Virus record (IMG/VR): IMGVR_UViG_3300017992_000005
Location: 1-39,747 of that record
Source: a virus
DNA length: 39,747 bases
Reading direction: 5' to 3' (one strand)
How positions within the stretch are numbered: position 1 is the first letter of the stretch; every line of letters begins with the position of its first letter. Both the position numbers and the translations under genes were made by a program. The notes below the pieces were generated by a model that had not been told where the DNA came from, ran no database searches, and worked only from the letters and a program-made list of their open reading frames with translations. Positions 30,353-37,937 of this stretch are shown here, one piece after another.

Positions 30353-30497
30353 ACGCAAGGTTCCATGCGAGGTATATTCCCGCATTGTGGGCTATTTCAG
30401 GCCCGTCAGGCGGGGCAATCAGGCGATGGTCAATCCAGGCAAGGCCCAGGAAATCGCCGAGCGCAAGGTCTACGAGGTGGACGATGGCCTATCCTGA
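30345..30497 (+). CDS. Mini protein resembling the NrdD C-terminal tail
   Basis: 50 residues, overlapping the previous gene. CEVYSRIVGYFRPV followed by a Gly/Asn segment and AQEIAERKVYEV matches the C-terminal motif found in anaerobic ribonucleotide reductases and in stand-alone small relatives. There is no catalytic NrdD body in the genome, so this is not a full reductase. Role unknown. Confidence 0.6.
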   Translation: MDKRKVPCEVYSRIVGYFRPVRRGNQAMVNPGKAQEIAERKVYEVDDGLS

Positions 30498-30675
30498 GTA
30501 TCTGCCCGATCTGGGCGTCTACATCCAAGAGCGGCCCAGGGCCAAGACGCACAAGGTCGTCTTCAGCCCTGCGGGGCAAGACATACCGTTCGAGAGCTGG
30601 GAGGCCGCCTACCGCTGGGCGTGCGACATGGCAGCGTTCGCGCTGGCCAAGATGGAGGAGAGCGATGGCGAGTAA
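30484..30675 (+). CDS. Small hypothetical protein
   Basis: 63 residues from ATG 30484, overlapping the preceding stop. Compact alpha/beta look: LGVYIQERPRAKTHKVVFSP then a helix WEAAYRWACDMAAFALAKME. No family recognised. Confidence 0.52.
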   Translation: MAYPEYLPDLGVYIQERPRAKTHKVVFSPAGQDIPFESWEAAYRWACDMAAFALAKMEESDGE

Positions 30676-30937
30676 TCCCCTCGTGGCGGCGACGGCGCGG
30701 CAGATGGAGTTGCCCATGAGCCTAACGCAGACGACCAAAGAGCCGCTCAACGCATACGAGGCGCGCGCCAACTTTGGTCAGGCGTGCGAGCACTTGGAGC
30801 CGTTGCCATTGATCGCGCTCTACCTGCGATTCAGTGGCTACGGGTTCCAAGAGATCGGCGAGATGCTGCATGTGAGCCATACGATGGCCAGCAACTATGT
30901 TTCTGCGGCGGTGGAGTGTCTGAGATCGCGCGTTTAG
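30665..30937 (+). CDS. Sigma-region-4-like helix-turn-helix regulator
   Basis: 90 residues. The C-terminal half (LIALYLRFSGYGFQEIGEML, HVSHTMASNYVSAAVECL) is a sigma-70 region 4 / ArpU-like helix-turn-helix. It is the last longer gene before the late module, the position of late-gene activators in many siphoviruses. It may switch on terminase and structural genes. Confidence 0.68.
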   Translation: MASNPLVAATARQMELPMSLTQTTKEPLNAYEARANFGQACEHLEPLPLIALYLRFSGYGFQEIGEMLHVSHTMASNYVSAAVECLRSRV

Positions 30938-30966
30938 GTTTCATCTGGCTGTGGGCGTGGTATAAT
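30938..30966 (+). promoter_or_regulatory. Candidate promoter with extended -10
   Basis: CGTGGTATAATTGG (30956-30969) is identical over 14 bases to the early promoter at 20424-20437, including TATAAT at 30961-30966 and the extended TGG. The -35 region (about 30938-30943, GTTTCA) is poor. The next ATG (30978) is so close that its ribosome site would precede the transcript start, so the promoter might serve genes further downstream or be fortuitous. Confidence 0.45.
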
Positions 30967-30977
30967 TGGAGGTGAGT

Positions 30978-31133
30978 ATGCAAGAACCCTTGCATCCCGA
31001 ACGTGCGGAGCAGTTGCGACAGGTGATTGCCCAATACCAGGATATCATCTGCCAGGCCGAGCGAGTGAAGCTGCTCGTCAACTTCGGCGGGGGGGACTGC
31101 TCGGCACAGATCGAGTTCTTGCAGCTCAAATAG
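30978..31133 (+). CDS. Small hypothetical protein
   Basis: 51 residues; a very good GGAGGTGA site precedes the ATG. Helical with RAEQLRQVIAQYQDIICQAE and a glycine-rich CSAQIEFLQLK end. Last gene before the terminator at 31157. Function unknown. Confidence 0.55.
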   Translation: MQEPLHPERAEQLRQVIAQYQDIICQAERVKLLVNFGGGDCSAQIEFLQLK

Positions 31134-31156
31134 CATAGCAAGCCGTTAGCACTACA

Positions 31157-31210
31157 AAAGCGCGGCACTCGGATGTCAACAAGACATCTTGGTGTCGCGC
31201 TTTCTCTTTT
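31157..31210 (+). terminator. Intrinsic terminator before the terminase genes
   Basis: AAAGCGCG (31157-31164) pairs with CGCGCTTT (31196-31203); GCAC/GTGT and GATGTC/GACATC add inner stems. The hairpin ends in TTTCTCTTTT. It closes the early transcripts. Between 31211 and 31321 I see only a 19-codon ORF at 31279 and no other signal; a packaging site could lie there but is not visible. Confidence 0.85.
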
Positions 31211-31321
31211 CCACAAGGTGACGACGGCCTAAACGGTCGGGTGGCCGGCAATGGGCGCAATGGTGAGGGCAACCGGTGATGGGGAGCGCCAAGACAGCAA
31301 AGTACAGCGATTTGGAGCCAA

Positions 31322-31735
31322 ATGGCAACTGTCAATAGCGAGCTTGAGCAAATCTATAGGCAGCTCACAGAGACCGAGATTCGCTTTCTGTCCGCTCGGG
31401 TGCAATGCGACACCAACAAGCAGGCGGCCAAGATCGCGGGCATCTCTGAGGGAACCGTCTACAACTTTCCCCACAAGGACTTGGTCGATGAAGCCGTGCG
31501 GCTGATCGCCCAGGATGGCGTCTCATTGGCGGTCGAACTGCTGAGACGCGCGGTCACCAAAGCCGCCGAGGTCAAGGTAGGCGGCCTTGAAGAGCGAAAG
31601 CCCGAGCTGCGTCAAAGCGTGGCCAGCGAGATCCTTGATCGCGCGGGGCTTGGAGTTGCCCAGAAGGTTGACGTGACCAGCGGCGGCGAACCAGTTCACA
31701 TCTACCTCCCATCGAACGGACGTGATGGTGACTGA
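31322..31735 (+). CDS. terS: Terminase small subunit
   Basis: 137 residues, GGAG five bases before ATG. Residues about 12-55 (LTETEIRFLSARVQCDTNKQ, AAKIAGISEGTVYNF) are a helix-turn-helix like those of small terminases. A helical oligomerisation region follows (AVELLRRAVTKAAEVKVGG) and an EILDRAGLGVAQ segment typical of the family. It selects phage DNA for packaging. Overlaps TerL by 14 bases. Confidence 0.82.
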   Translation: MATVNSELEQIYRQLTETEIRFLSARVQCDTNKQAAKIAGISEGTVYNFPHKDLVDEAVRLIAQDGVSLAVELLRRAVTKAAEVKVGGLEERKPELRQSVASEILDRAGLGVAQKVDVTSGGEPVHIYLPSNGRDGD

Positions 31736-33086
31736 GATTCGACCACAAGCAGGCCCACAAGAGCAATTCCTGGCCACACCGGCGGATATAGCGTTCTATG
31801 GCGGTGCGGCGGGCGGCGGCAAAACGTGGGCGCTGCTGTTTGAGCCCCTGCGGCACATTCACAACCCAGAGTTCACGAGCGTCACGTTCCGGCGCACGTC
31901 GCCTCAGATCCGCAATCCCGGTGGACTGTGGTCAGAGTCGGCCAAGCTCTACCCGCTGGTTGGGGGGGCGCCAAAGCAAGCCGTGCTTGAATGGCACTTC
32001 CCATCGGGGGCATGGTTGAAGTTCGCTCACATGCAGTACGAGGGCAGCAAGCTCGACTGGCAGGGCGCGCAGATTCCGCTCATCTGTTGGGACGAGTTGA
32101 CGCATTTCACTGAGAGTCAGTTCTTCTACATGTTGAGCCGGAACCGCTCGACGTGTGGCATTCGCCCTTACGTCCGGGCGACTTGCAACCCGGATGCTGA
32201 CAGCTGGGTGGCCGAGTTTATCGAGTGGTACATCGGCGACGATGGGTTCCCGATTCCTGCGCGCGCGGGGGCGATCCGGTGGTTTGTGCGTTCGGGAGAT
32301 GAGATCGAGTGGACGGACACTCGGGCAGAGCTTGTCGAAAAGCATCCCAAGATCCCGCCCAAGTCGTTCACTTTCATCCCGGCCAGGCTGGGGGACAACC
32401 CGGCGCTGGTCAAGGCGAATCCCGAGTATGAGGCGAGTCTGTTGGCGTTGCCCTACGTGGACCGCGAACGGTTACTCGGCGGCAACTGGCATGTCAGGCC
32501 GACCGGTGGTGTGCTGTTCAATCGGGATTGGGTTGACCAGGTCGCTATGATTCCCGACGGCGGGACGCTTTGCCGGTTCTGGGATTTTGCGGCCACCGAG
32601 AAAAAGGTGGCGAAAGACGACCCCGACTATACGGCGTCGGTGCTCCTGCGCTCAGTGGCCGGTCGATGGTATGTTGAGGACGTGACCGCCGAGCAGCTGG
32701 GCCCAGCGGAAGTAGAGAAGCGGTTGCGCGCGGTGTCCAGGCGCGATGCTGCACGGGCCGGCGGCGCCCCGTATGTGGTCCGCTGGGAGATCGAACCTGG
32801 CAGTGCGGCGAAACGTGAGAACCGGCGATACGTGGCCATGCTCCGCGGCCTCGACGCCAAGGGGATCCCGTCGCGTGGCGACAAGATCACCCGAGGGAAG
32901 CCGTTTGTGGCCCAGGCCGAGGCCGGCAATGTCTCGGTGCTCAGGGGGGCATCCTGGACGGAGCGGTGGCTCCGTCACATGCACAACCAGCCCGACTTGC
33001 CCCATGACGATATCTGGGACGCGACCGGCGGCGCATTCAATGCCTTGGCGAGTCCCAACAGAAAGGCCCGGAGCTACAGTGGATGA
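31722..33086 (+). CDS. terL: Terminase large subunit
   Basis: 454 residues from GTG 31722 (ATG 31725 is equally possible). ATPase: Walker A GGAAGGGKT (27-35), Walker B LICWDEL with Asp124-Glu125. The nuclease part has RFWDFAAT (Asp288) and a later LPHDDIWDA acidic motif. Packages DNA into proheads with the portal. Its class (headful or cohesive end) cannot be read from sequence alone; the permuted-looking closure is compatible with headful packaging. Stop overlaps the portal ATG. Confidence 0.95.
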   Translation: MMVTEIRPQAGPQEQFLATPADIAFYGGAAGGGKTWALLFEPLRHIHNPEFTSVTFRRTSPQIRNPGGLWSESAKLYPLVGGAPKQAVLEWHFPSGAWLKFAHMQYEGSKLDWQGAQIPLICWDELTHFTESQFFYMLSRNRSTCGIRPYVRATCNPDADSWVAEFIEWYIGDDGFPIPARAGAIRWFVRSGDEIEWTDTRAELVEKHPKIPPKSFTFIPARLGDNPALVKANPEYEASLLALPYVDRERLLGGNWHVRPTGGVLFNRDWVDQVAMIPDGGTLCRFWDFAATEKKVAKDDPDYTASVLLRSVAGRWYVEDVTAEQLGPAEVEKRLRAVSRRDAARAGGAPYVVRWEIEPGSAAKRENRRYVAMLRGLDAKGIPSRGDKITRGKPFVAQAEAGNVSVLRGASWTERWLRHMHNQPDLPHDDIWDATGGAFNALASPNRKARSYSG

Positions 33087-34489
33087 GTGTACTCAACCAA
33101 AGCACTGAAACCGGCGAGGATATAGGCTTGCAGCTTATGTCCGACAACTCGACAGACTTGGAGCGGGCCTACTCGGCGTTGAACGGCAAGCTTGCTGGCT
33201 ACAACGAATACTGGGAATACTACCGGAACCAGCAGAGCCTCGTTTACAGCTCTGAGCGACTGGCCGAGATCTTTGGCTCAGACCTGGCGACGTTTCATTT
33301 GAACTGGTGCAAAGTGGTTGTGGGCTCGGTGTTCAACCGTTTGCGGCTCAGGGGCTGGGGCACTGGAGACAAGGGCGCGAACGCGTTGCTTGATGAGCTA
33401 TGGTCCGCTCTCGGCATGAGTATTGACGCCGACGATGTCCACGAGGCCGCGCTGGTTTGCGGCGAGGCGTTCCTGATCGTATGGCCCGACGACGAGGGGA
33501 ACCCGGCGCCCTATTTCAACGATCCGCGGCTCTGTCATATGTTCTACGACGGCGAGAACCCGCGCAAGAAAGAGTTCGCCGCCAAGTGGTGGGTCGGGGG
33601 CGATGGTCGGCGGTATATGACGCTCTACTACCCCGACCAGCTCGAATACTATGTGAGCAAGGGCAAGGCCGAGGCCGTGACCAGCGCTCAGTCGTTCGAG
33701 CCTTGCGAGGAACCCGCGGCTAAGAACCCGACCGCCGAGATCCCGGTTTTTCACTTCCGGCGCACGACCAATATGGCCAGCGAGCTCGAGCCCGCCAAGC
33801 CGGTGCAGGACGCCATTGATAAGCTGCTGGCCGACATGATGGTGGCCGCTGAATATGGCGCCTTTGCTCAGCGGTACGTCATCACCAACGCGGATATCTC
33901 GAAGCTCAAGAATGGCCCGAATCAAGTGTGGGAGCTGCCCGCTGGCGATGGGGTTGGGCAGTCTACATCGGCTGGCCAGTTCTCACAGACGGATCTTGGC
34001 GGCTTTCTTGACTCGATTCGAGAGCTGGCGTCATCGCTGGCGACGATCACCGACACGCCCAAGCACTACTTGGTCAGCTCCGGCGCATCGGCTAGCGGCG
34101 AGGCGCTACATGCTATGGAGGCGCCGCTCATTGCAAAGCTGCGCCGCATCATGAGCCGGTTCGGGGTGACCTGGCGCGAGGTGGCCGCGTTCATGCTCAA
34201 GCTCTCCAGGCGGCCTATTCCGGCGGCCCAGATTGTCCCGATTTGGGATGATCCTCGAACCGTGCAGCCGGTGACTGAATCCCAGGCGCGTCAAGCGAGC
34301 GTTAATGCTGGGATTCCGCTGGTGACGCAGCTTCGCCGCGAGGGTTGGACGGATGATGAGTTGCGACAACTTGACAAGGATCGAGCCGCCGAGTCAAAGG
34401 CCAAGGCTAACCTAGCGCAAGCATACCTAGAGCAAGCACGGCTACAGTTTGACCAAGAAAGAGACGGAGACGACGAGAATGGCGAATAA
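33083..34489 (+). CDS. Portal protein, SPP1 gp6-like
   Basis: 468 residues, ATGA overlap with TerL. Typical portal pattern: LNWCKVVVGSVFNRLRLRGW, the wing region with YFNDPRLCHMFYDGEN, a conserved RRTTNM segment, and a long stem/crown with DTPKHYLVSSGASASGEAL and helix VTWREVAAFMLKLSRR. The C-terminus is a charged coiled tail (AKANLAQAYLEQARLQFDQE). It forms the dodecameric vertex ring for DNA entry. Confidence 0.9.
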   Translation: MSVLNQSTETGEDIGLQLMSDNSTDLERAYSALNGKLAGYNEYWEYYRNQQSLVYSSERLAEIFGSDLATFHLNWCKVVVGSVFNRLRLRGWGTGDKGANALLDELWSALGMSIDADDVHEAALVCGEAFLIVWPDDEGNPAPYFNDPRLCHMFYDGENPRKKEFAAKWWVGGDGRRYMTLYYPDQLEYYVSKGKAEAVTSAQSFEPCEEPAAKNPTAEIPVFHFRRTTNMASELEPAKPVQDAIDKLLADMMVAAEYGAFAQRYVITNADISKLKNGPNQVWELPAGDGVGQSTSAGQFSQTDLGGFLDSIRELASSLATITDTPKHYLVSSGASASGEALHAMEAPLIAKLRRIMSRFGVTWREVAAFMLKLSRRPIPAAQIVPIWDDPRTVQPVTESQARQASVNAGIPLVTQLRREGWTDDELRQLDKDRAAESKAKANLAQAYLEQARLQFDQERDGDDENGE

Positions 34490-34895
34490 GCTGATACGGG
34501 TCATCGGTGGGGCCATCAAAAAGTATCGGGACATGGGCGATAACACCCACGCCGAGGTGGTGGCGCTGGGGGCCGTCGCCGATAGCAGCTCGGACGTTCA
34601 CGCGCCAGCGGCCAACACGGCGGCGGTTGTGACGTACACGGGCGCGGCGGGCTCCTCTCACGTTATCGCCGGCATCGCGTGGTCCTATGACGGCGCTCCA
34701 ACGGGCGGCAATCTGTTGGTGGAGGATGATTCGGACACGGTGCTGTCTTTGGATGTGACGGCGGCTGGGCCTGGTTTTATCCCGTTTTCCGTTCCCAAGC
34801 GGGCGACGGCAGGGAACGATCTTGTTGTCACCCTGGCAGCTGGGGGCGCCGGGGTCACGGGCAAGGTTTCCGTCTTGGCCCATTGGACGGAGTAG
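34479..34895 (+). CDS. Beta-rich small virion protein, possible decoration protein
   Basis: 138 residues from ATG 34479; GGAGACGACGAGA upstream. It is alternating strands with DDSDTVLSLDVTAAGPG, FSVPKRATAGNDLVVTL and ends VSVLAHWTE. Similar in composition to the protein at 839 although not clearly homologous. It lies right after the portal, where head decoration or neck proteins occur. Role inferred from position. Confidence 0.58.
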   Translation: MANKLIRVIGGAIKKYRDMGDNTHAEVVALGAVADSSSDVHAPAANTAAVVTYTGAAGSSHVIAGIAWSYDGAPTGGNLLVEDDSDTVLSLDVTAAGPGFIPFSVPKRATAGNDLVVTLAAGGAGVTGKVSVLAHWTE

Positions 34896-34942
34896 GCCAT
34901 GGCTGAGCGAGGGGTCTGTGCTGGTTGAGCAGGAGATGCTGA

Positions 34943-35617
34943 ATGGTAACGGCTGGAGTGAGCGGGCTGTCCGGCTTGAGTGGGTTGGTTCCTAACATTT
35001 CGTCCGAGTTGCCAGGCTGGTGGAACGATGACGGGGCTATTTCTAACAAGGTTTACGGGGCGTGGGCTGCGGTCGGCGCATCTGACTATGAGGCAAGCCT
35101 AGTCGATCTTTCGGGCTATGAACGCGACTTAACCGAGGGTGTCGCGCCTACGTGGGATGCTGTCAATGGCTGGACGGGCAACGGGAGTAGCATGTATTTG
35201 CGTATGCCCTTCCCGTGTACGCCGACTATGCTAGTGCTAGTGCGGTTCAGCAACTGCGCGGCTAATATGGCGGTAGCTGGCGTGGCCTCTTGGCCAAACG
35301 GCATTTTGTTGGCTCCCGACTACTATGGCGGATTTTATGGTAGTTTCGGGGACCAATCCTTTTACGATGCGGGAAATCAGCAGACAACCGGGCTGATTGC
35401 TGTGTCCGCTACGGGGATTTGGAATGGTCTCTCTAAGTCGTCATGGTCTGGTGCGACGGGGATGCTTGAGCATAATATCGCGCTCTTGGCGGCCCCTGAC
35501 GGCAACGATACGCCGGCTATGCTCAACAGCGGGCGTGTCTTGCTGGCAGCGTGTTTCGACCCGGCCCCGAGCGATGCGGAAATGCAAACTATCATCGCGG
35601 CGGCGCAGGCGGTTTAG
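34943..35617 (+). CDS. Concanavalin/LamG-fold-like virion protein
   Basis: 224 residues, AGGAG seven bases before ATG. The N-terminus holds GVSGLSGLSGLVP. The rest looks like a jelly-roll lectin/LamG domain: WTGNGSSMYLRMPF, TMLVLVRFSN, GNQQTTGLIAVSATGIWNGL, GRVLLAACFDPAPSDAEMQT (the closing pattern of LamG-like domains). The codons look richer in T-ending forms than its neighbours, which could mean recent acquisition. A second relative-like protein follows at 35627. Location inside the head cassette suggests a head-surface fibre or adhesin. Confidence 0.65.
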   Translation: MVTAGVSGLSGLSGLVPNISSELPGWWNDDGAISNKVYGAWAAVGASDYEASLVDLSGYERDLTEGVAPTWDAVNGWTGNGSSMYLRMPFPCTPTMLVLVRFSNCAANMAVAGVASWPNGILLAPDYYGGFYGSFGDQSFYDAGNQQTTGLIAVSATGIWNGLSKSSWSGATGMLEHNIALLAAPDGNDTPAMLNSGRVLLAACFDPAPSDAEMQTIIAAAQAV

Positions 35618-35626
35618 GTGGGGAGA

Positions 35627-36466
35627 ATGGGAGCAACTCTTGATTTGAACCCCAATCGCGCGGACCTGATGACGTTCACGGCTGGGTTGAGCGTAGCAAC
35701 CTTCCGAGATGTCACTCCGGCGAATCTGTGGGGCTGTGCGCCCCCTTATCGCAATCCCTTGCTCCAAGAGGAAGCGCTGAACGGGCGGCATGTGCTCTTT
35801 TACAACAATGGCGGCTATTATGACTTTTCATCTATCATCGAGAACCCAGAAGGAGCGTCGCGACGCCAGGCGCTAATTGACCTGTTTGGCGTGGGGCCAG
35901 TGAATCCCGGATACACTGTTGTAGCGGTTGTCAAGTTTCCGCCCCAGGCGCAGCAGCGAACGCTACTGCATATTGGCAGCTTCCGCGAGAATAGCGAGGG
36001 AAAGAGAGTCGCGCTTGGCACGTTGGGGGACATGGGGTTTCCTGGTTTTCACTGGGGGGATGGCTACAAGCGCTTCGGGCAAACGCGCATAGACGATGCG
36101 GTGTGGCATGTGGTGGCGTGGCTCTTCCCGGCTGGGGGCGTATATGACGAGGCCTCTCTTTGGGTCGATGGGGATCAATGGGTCGAGGCAATAACCGAAA
36201 CCCCGACGGGCTCGCCGCTCATTGATCTGCTGGAGGATTATGTCGATCATCTTCTGATCGGGGCTAGCTTGTATGACCTGGATACTTGGTTGCCATTCGA
36301 GGGCTACCTGGCGCGCTTGCTGATCTACAATAGCGCGCTGGTTCCGAACCAGGTTGAGCAAGTGTCACACGATCTTGCACATTTGTACGACCTGGGGTGG
36401 GGGCGAACCTCGATGGGGGCGCTGTCGAGCCTGAGCGGCCTGTCGGGGTTGGGAGGCGGAGGGTAG
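35627..36466 (+). CDS. Concanavalin/LamG-fold-like virion protein 2
   Basis: 279 residues from ATG 35627 with AGGTGG upstream; GTG at 35618 is an alternative. Beta-rich core with GYTVVAVVKFPPQAQQRTLL, AVWHVVAWLFPAGG, EASLWVDGDQWVEA, LARLLIYNSALVPNQVEQ, the usual LamG/concanavalin layout. The C-terminus is SLSGLSGLGGGG, mirroring the N-terminal glycine-serine-leucine motif of the preceding protein. This suggests the two are attached or co-assembled at this motif. Function (glycan binding?) is inferred. Confidence 0.65.
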   Translation: MGATLDLNPNRADLMTFTAGLSVATFRDVTPANLWGCAPPYRNPLLQEEALNGRHVLFYNNGGYYDFSSIIENPEGASRRQALIDLFGVGPVNPGYTVVAVVKFPPQAQQRTLLHIGSFRENSEGKRVALGTLGDMGFPGFHWGDGYKRFGQTRIDDAVWHVVAWLFPAGGVYDEASLWVDGDQWVEAITETPTGSPLIDLLEDYVDHLLIGASLYDLDTWLPFEGYLARLLIYNSALVPNQVEQVSHDLAHLYDLGWGRTSMGALSSLSGLSGLGGGG

Positions 36467-36469
36467 GCG

Positions 36470-36541
36470 ATGGGATTCTGCATCGAGACGGACATCGAAA
36501 ACCTGTTGCAGATCGACATTCCGGCGGTCGGGGCGGCCTAG
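36470..36541 (+). pseudogene. 23-codon remnant resembling the start of a head-tail connector
   Basis: ATG at 36470 with a GGAGG site. FCIETDIENLLQIDIPAVGA resembles the first residues of gp6-like connector proteins. It stops at 36541, right before the MuF start. The functional connector is at 1232, so this may be a leftover from a recombination event. It could also be a real microprotein. Confidence 0.4.
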
Positions 36542-37543
36542 ATGCCCGAGCCCTTGGTGGTTCAGGTGATCCGCCGCTTCAAGAACGATGTGCTCATGCG
36601 CGAGGAAGCCCAGCGGATGGAAATGGCGACACGGTACCTTGAGGTCGAGCGACGCCTCGATGCGCAAATAGCCGCGCTGGCCCAGGATCTCGCGGACGTG
36701 CGCGACGACGGCGGCACGGTGTCCGAGTCGAAGCTCTTTGAGATGCACCGCTATAAGGCGATGCGCGCCCAGCTCGACGATGAGCTGACCTGGTACATGG
36801 ACGACTATGCCGAGCCCAGGATCCGCCAAGGGCAATTCTCATTCATGCGGACGGGGCTCGACGAGGCGGCCCAGGCCATTGAGGCAAGCTTTTCGGGCCA
36901 GATGGCGCCCTACTTTGACAGACTACCTATCGAAGCGACGGAGAACATGGTTGGGCTCTGCGGCGACGGCTCGCCGCTCCGAGCTCTACTCCGCCAGGCT
37001 TACCCGGCGACGCTCCAGGCCATCACGACCGAGCTGGTCAACGCGACGGCGCTAGGCGTCAATCCCCGCGAGGTGGCCCGGCGGATGCTACAGGAAAAGC
37101 TCGCGACCGGGCTCAATAGGGCCATGGTCCTCGCTCGAACCGAGCAGCTCCGGGTCTACCGGGAGGCGTCGCGGCAACAGTACTTGACAAGCGGTCTGGT
37201 GACCCGCTTCCGCCGTATCTCGGCGCGCAACGCGCGGACCTGCATGGCGTGCCTGGTCAGTGACGGAGAGTGGTTTCCCATCTCGAAACCTATCACCGAT
37301 CACCCGAACGGGCGGTGTACGGGAGTTCCCGAGGTGCGCGGTGCGCGCACTCCAGTATGGCAGCAGGGGCCTTCGTGGTTCCGAGAGCAGCCCGAATCGT
37401 TGCAGGTCCAGATGATGGGCGCCGACTACTATGACGCTTGGCGCTCTGGGGCGTTCAAGCTCAAGGATCTGCGGTCAACCGTGCGGAATGACACGTGGGG
37501 GGACAGCCCCCAAGTGACGCCGTTGAGCAAGCTCATTCAGTAG
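36542..37543 (+). CDS. Head morphogenesis protein, MuF-type
   Basis: 333 residues, directly after the remnant's stop. Residues about 1-100 are helical (RRFKNDVLMREEAQ). The MuF-type C-terminal region has MVLARTEQLRVYREASRQQY, a CxxC (CMAC) and the signature HPNGRCTGVPEV. MuF proteins are minor capsid proteins near the portal, ejected or needed for assembly. C-terminal 60 residues are polar and flexible. No toxin domain is seen. Confidence 0.85.
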   Translation: MPEPLVVQVIRRFKNDVLMREEAQRMEMATRYLEVERRLDAQIAALAQDLADVRDDGGTVSESKLFEMHRYKAMRAQLDDELTWYMDDYAEPRIRQGQFSFMRTGLDEAAQAIEASFSGQMAPYFDRLPIEATENMVGLCGDGSPLRALLRQAYPATLQAITTELVNATALGVNPREVARRMLQEKLATGLNRAMVLARTEQLRVYREASRQQYLTSGLVTRFRRISARNARTCMACLVSDGEWFPISKPITDHPNGRCTGVPEVRGARTPVWQQGPSWFREQPESLQVQMMGADYYDAWRSGAFKLKDLRSTVRNDTWGDSPQVTPLSKLIQ

Positions 37544-37552
37544 GAGGGGGAG

Positions 37553-37690
37553 ATGATGGAGATGATGCAAAGAAGTATCGAGATCGGGAAGATCCTGGAA
37601 GCGGTGTTGATATGGCTGCCCGCGCTCGCGGTGTGGGGCCATATGGCGATCGACGTGGGCGGCAAGCTGGCGGCCAAGAGGCGGAAGTGA
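37553..37690 (+). CDS. Small membrane protein
   Basis: 45 residues; AGGAGGGGGAG precedes two adjacent ATGs. One hydrophobic helix (ILEAVLIWLPALAVWGHMAI) and a basic end (GGKLAAKRRK). Overlaps the next gene. A holin-like or virion-associated role cannot be decided. Confidence 0.5.
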   Translation: MMEMMQRSIEIGKILEAVLIWLPALAVWGHMAIDVGGKLAAKRRK

Positions 37691-37815
37691 GCGAGCGAGA
37701 CCGCGCGCTCTGGCAAGGCTTGCGCCGCGCGTTGATCATGGCTCTCGGTGCGGTCGAGGACTTTCTCGATATGCCGCGCACCATCACGCCCAGGAGCAGG
37801 CGGCGCAGTAGGTAG
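37687..37815 (+). CDS. Small basic protein
   Basis: 42 residues from GTG at 37687, sharing 4 bases with the upstream TGA. Helical ALWQGLRRALIMALGAVEDF, then a very basic end (RSRRRSR). Small late-region proteins of this shape occur in many phages. Function unknown. Confidence 0.5.
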   Translation: MSERDRALWQGLRRALIMALGAVEDFLDMPRTITPRSRRRSR

Positions 37816-37856
37816 CACGGCTCACGCAATCGAATAAGCCCCCAAGTATTCACTTT

Positions 37857-37911
37857 GCGGCGAACCTTTGAGGACGGCGGGAGATCCCCGTTCCTGGTTC
37901 GCCGCTTTTTG
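37857..37911 (+). terminator. Intrinsic terminator (possible attenuator) before scaffold and capsid
   Basis: GCGGCGAACC at 37857-37866 pairs with GGTTCGCCGC at 37896-37905, followed by TTTTT. Inner ACGG...CCGT strengthens the stem. It sits in the 122-bp gap upstream of scaffold and capsid genes, with no clear promoter after it, so readthrough or antitermination may set capsid levels. Confidence 0.82.
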
Positions 37912-37937
37912 TTGGCGAGATGCCACAGGAGGGCGAG

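Noticed and set aside
31211-31321. pac or cos packaging site
   Set aside because: Position before the terminase genes is suitable, but I see no repeats or bent-DNA pattern that would support it.
34449-34895. Longer start at 34449 for the small beta-rich protein
   Set aside because: It would overlap the portal more deeply without a ribosome site; ATG 34479 has a GGAG-type site and gives the natural length.
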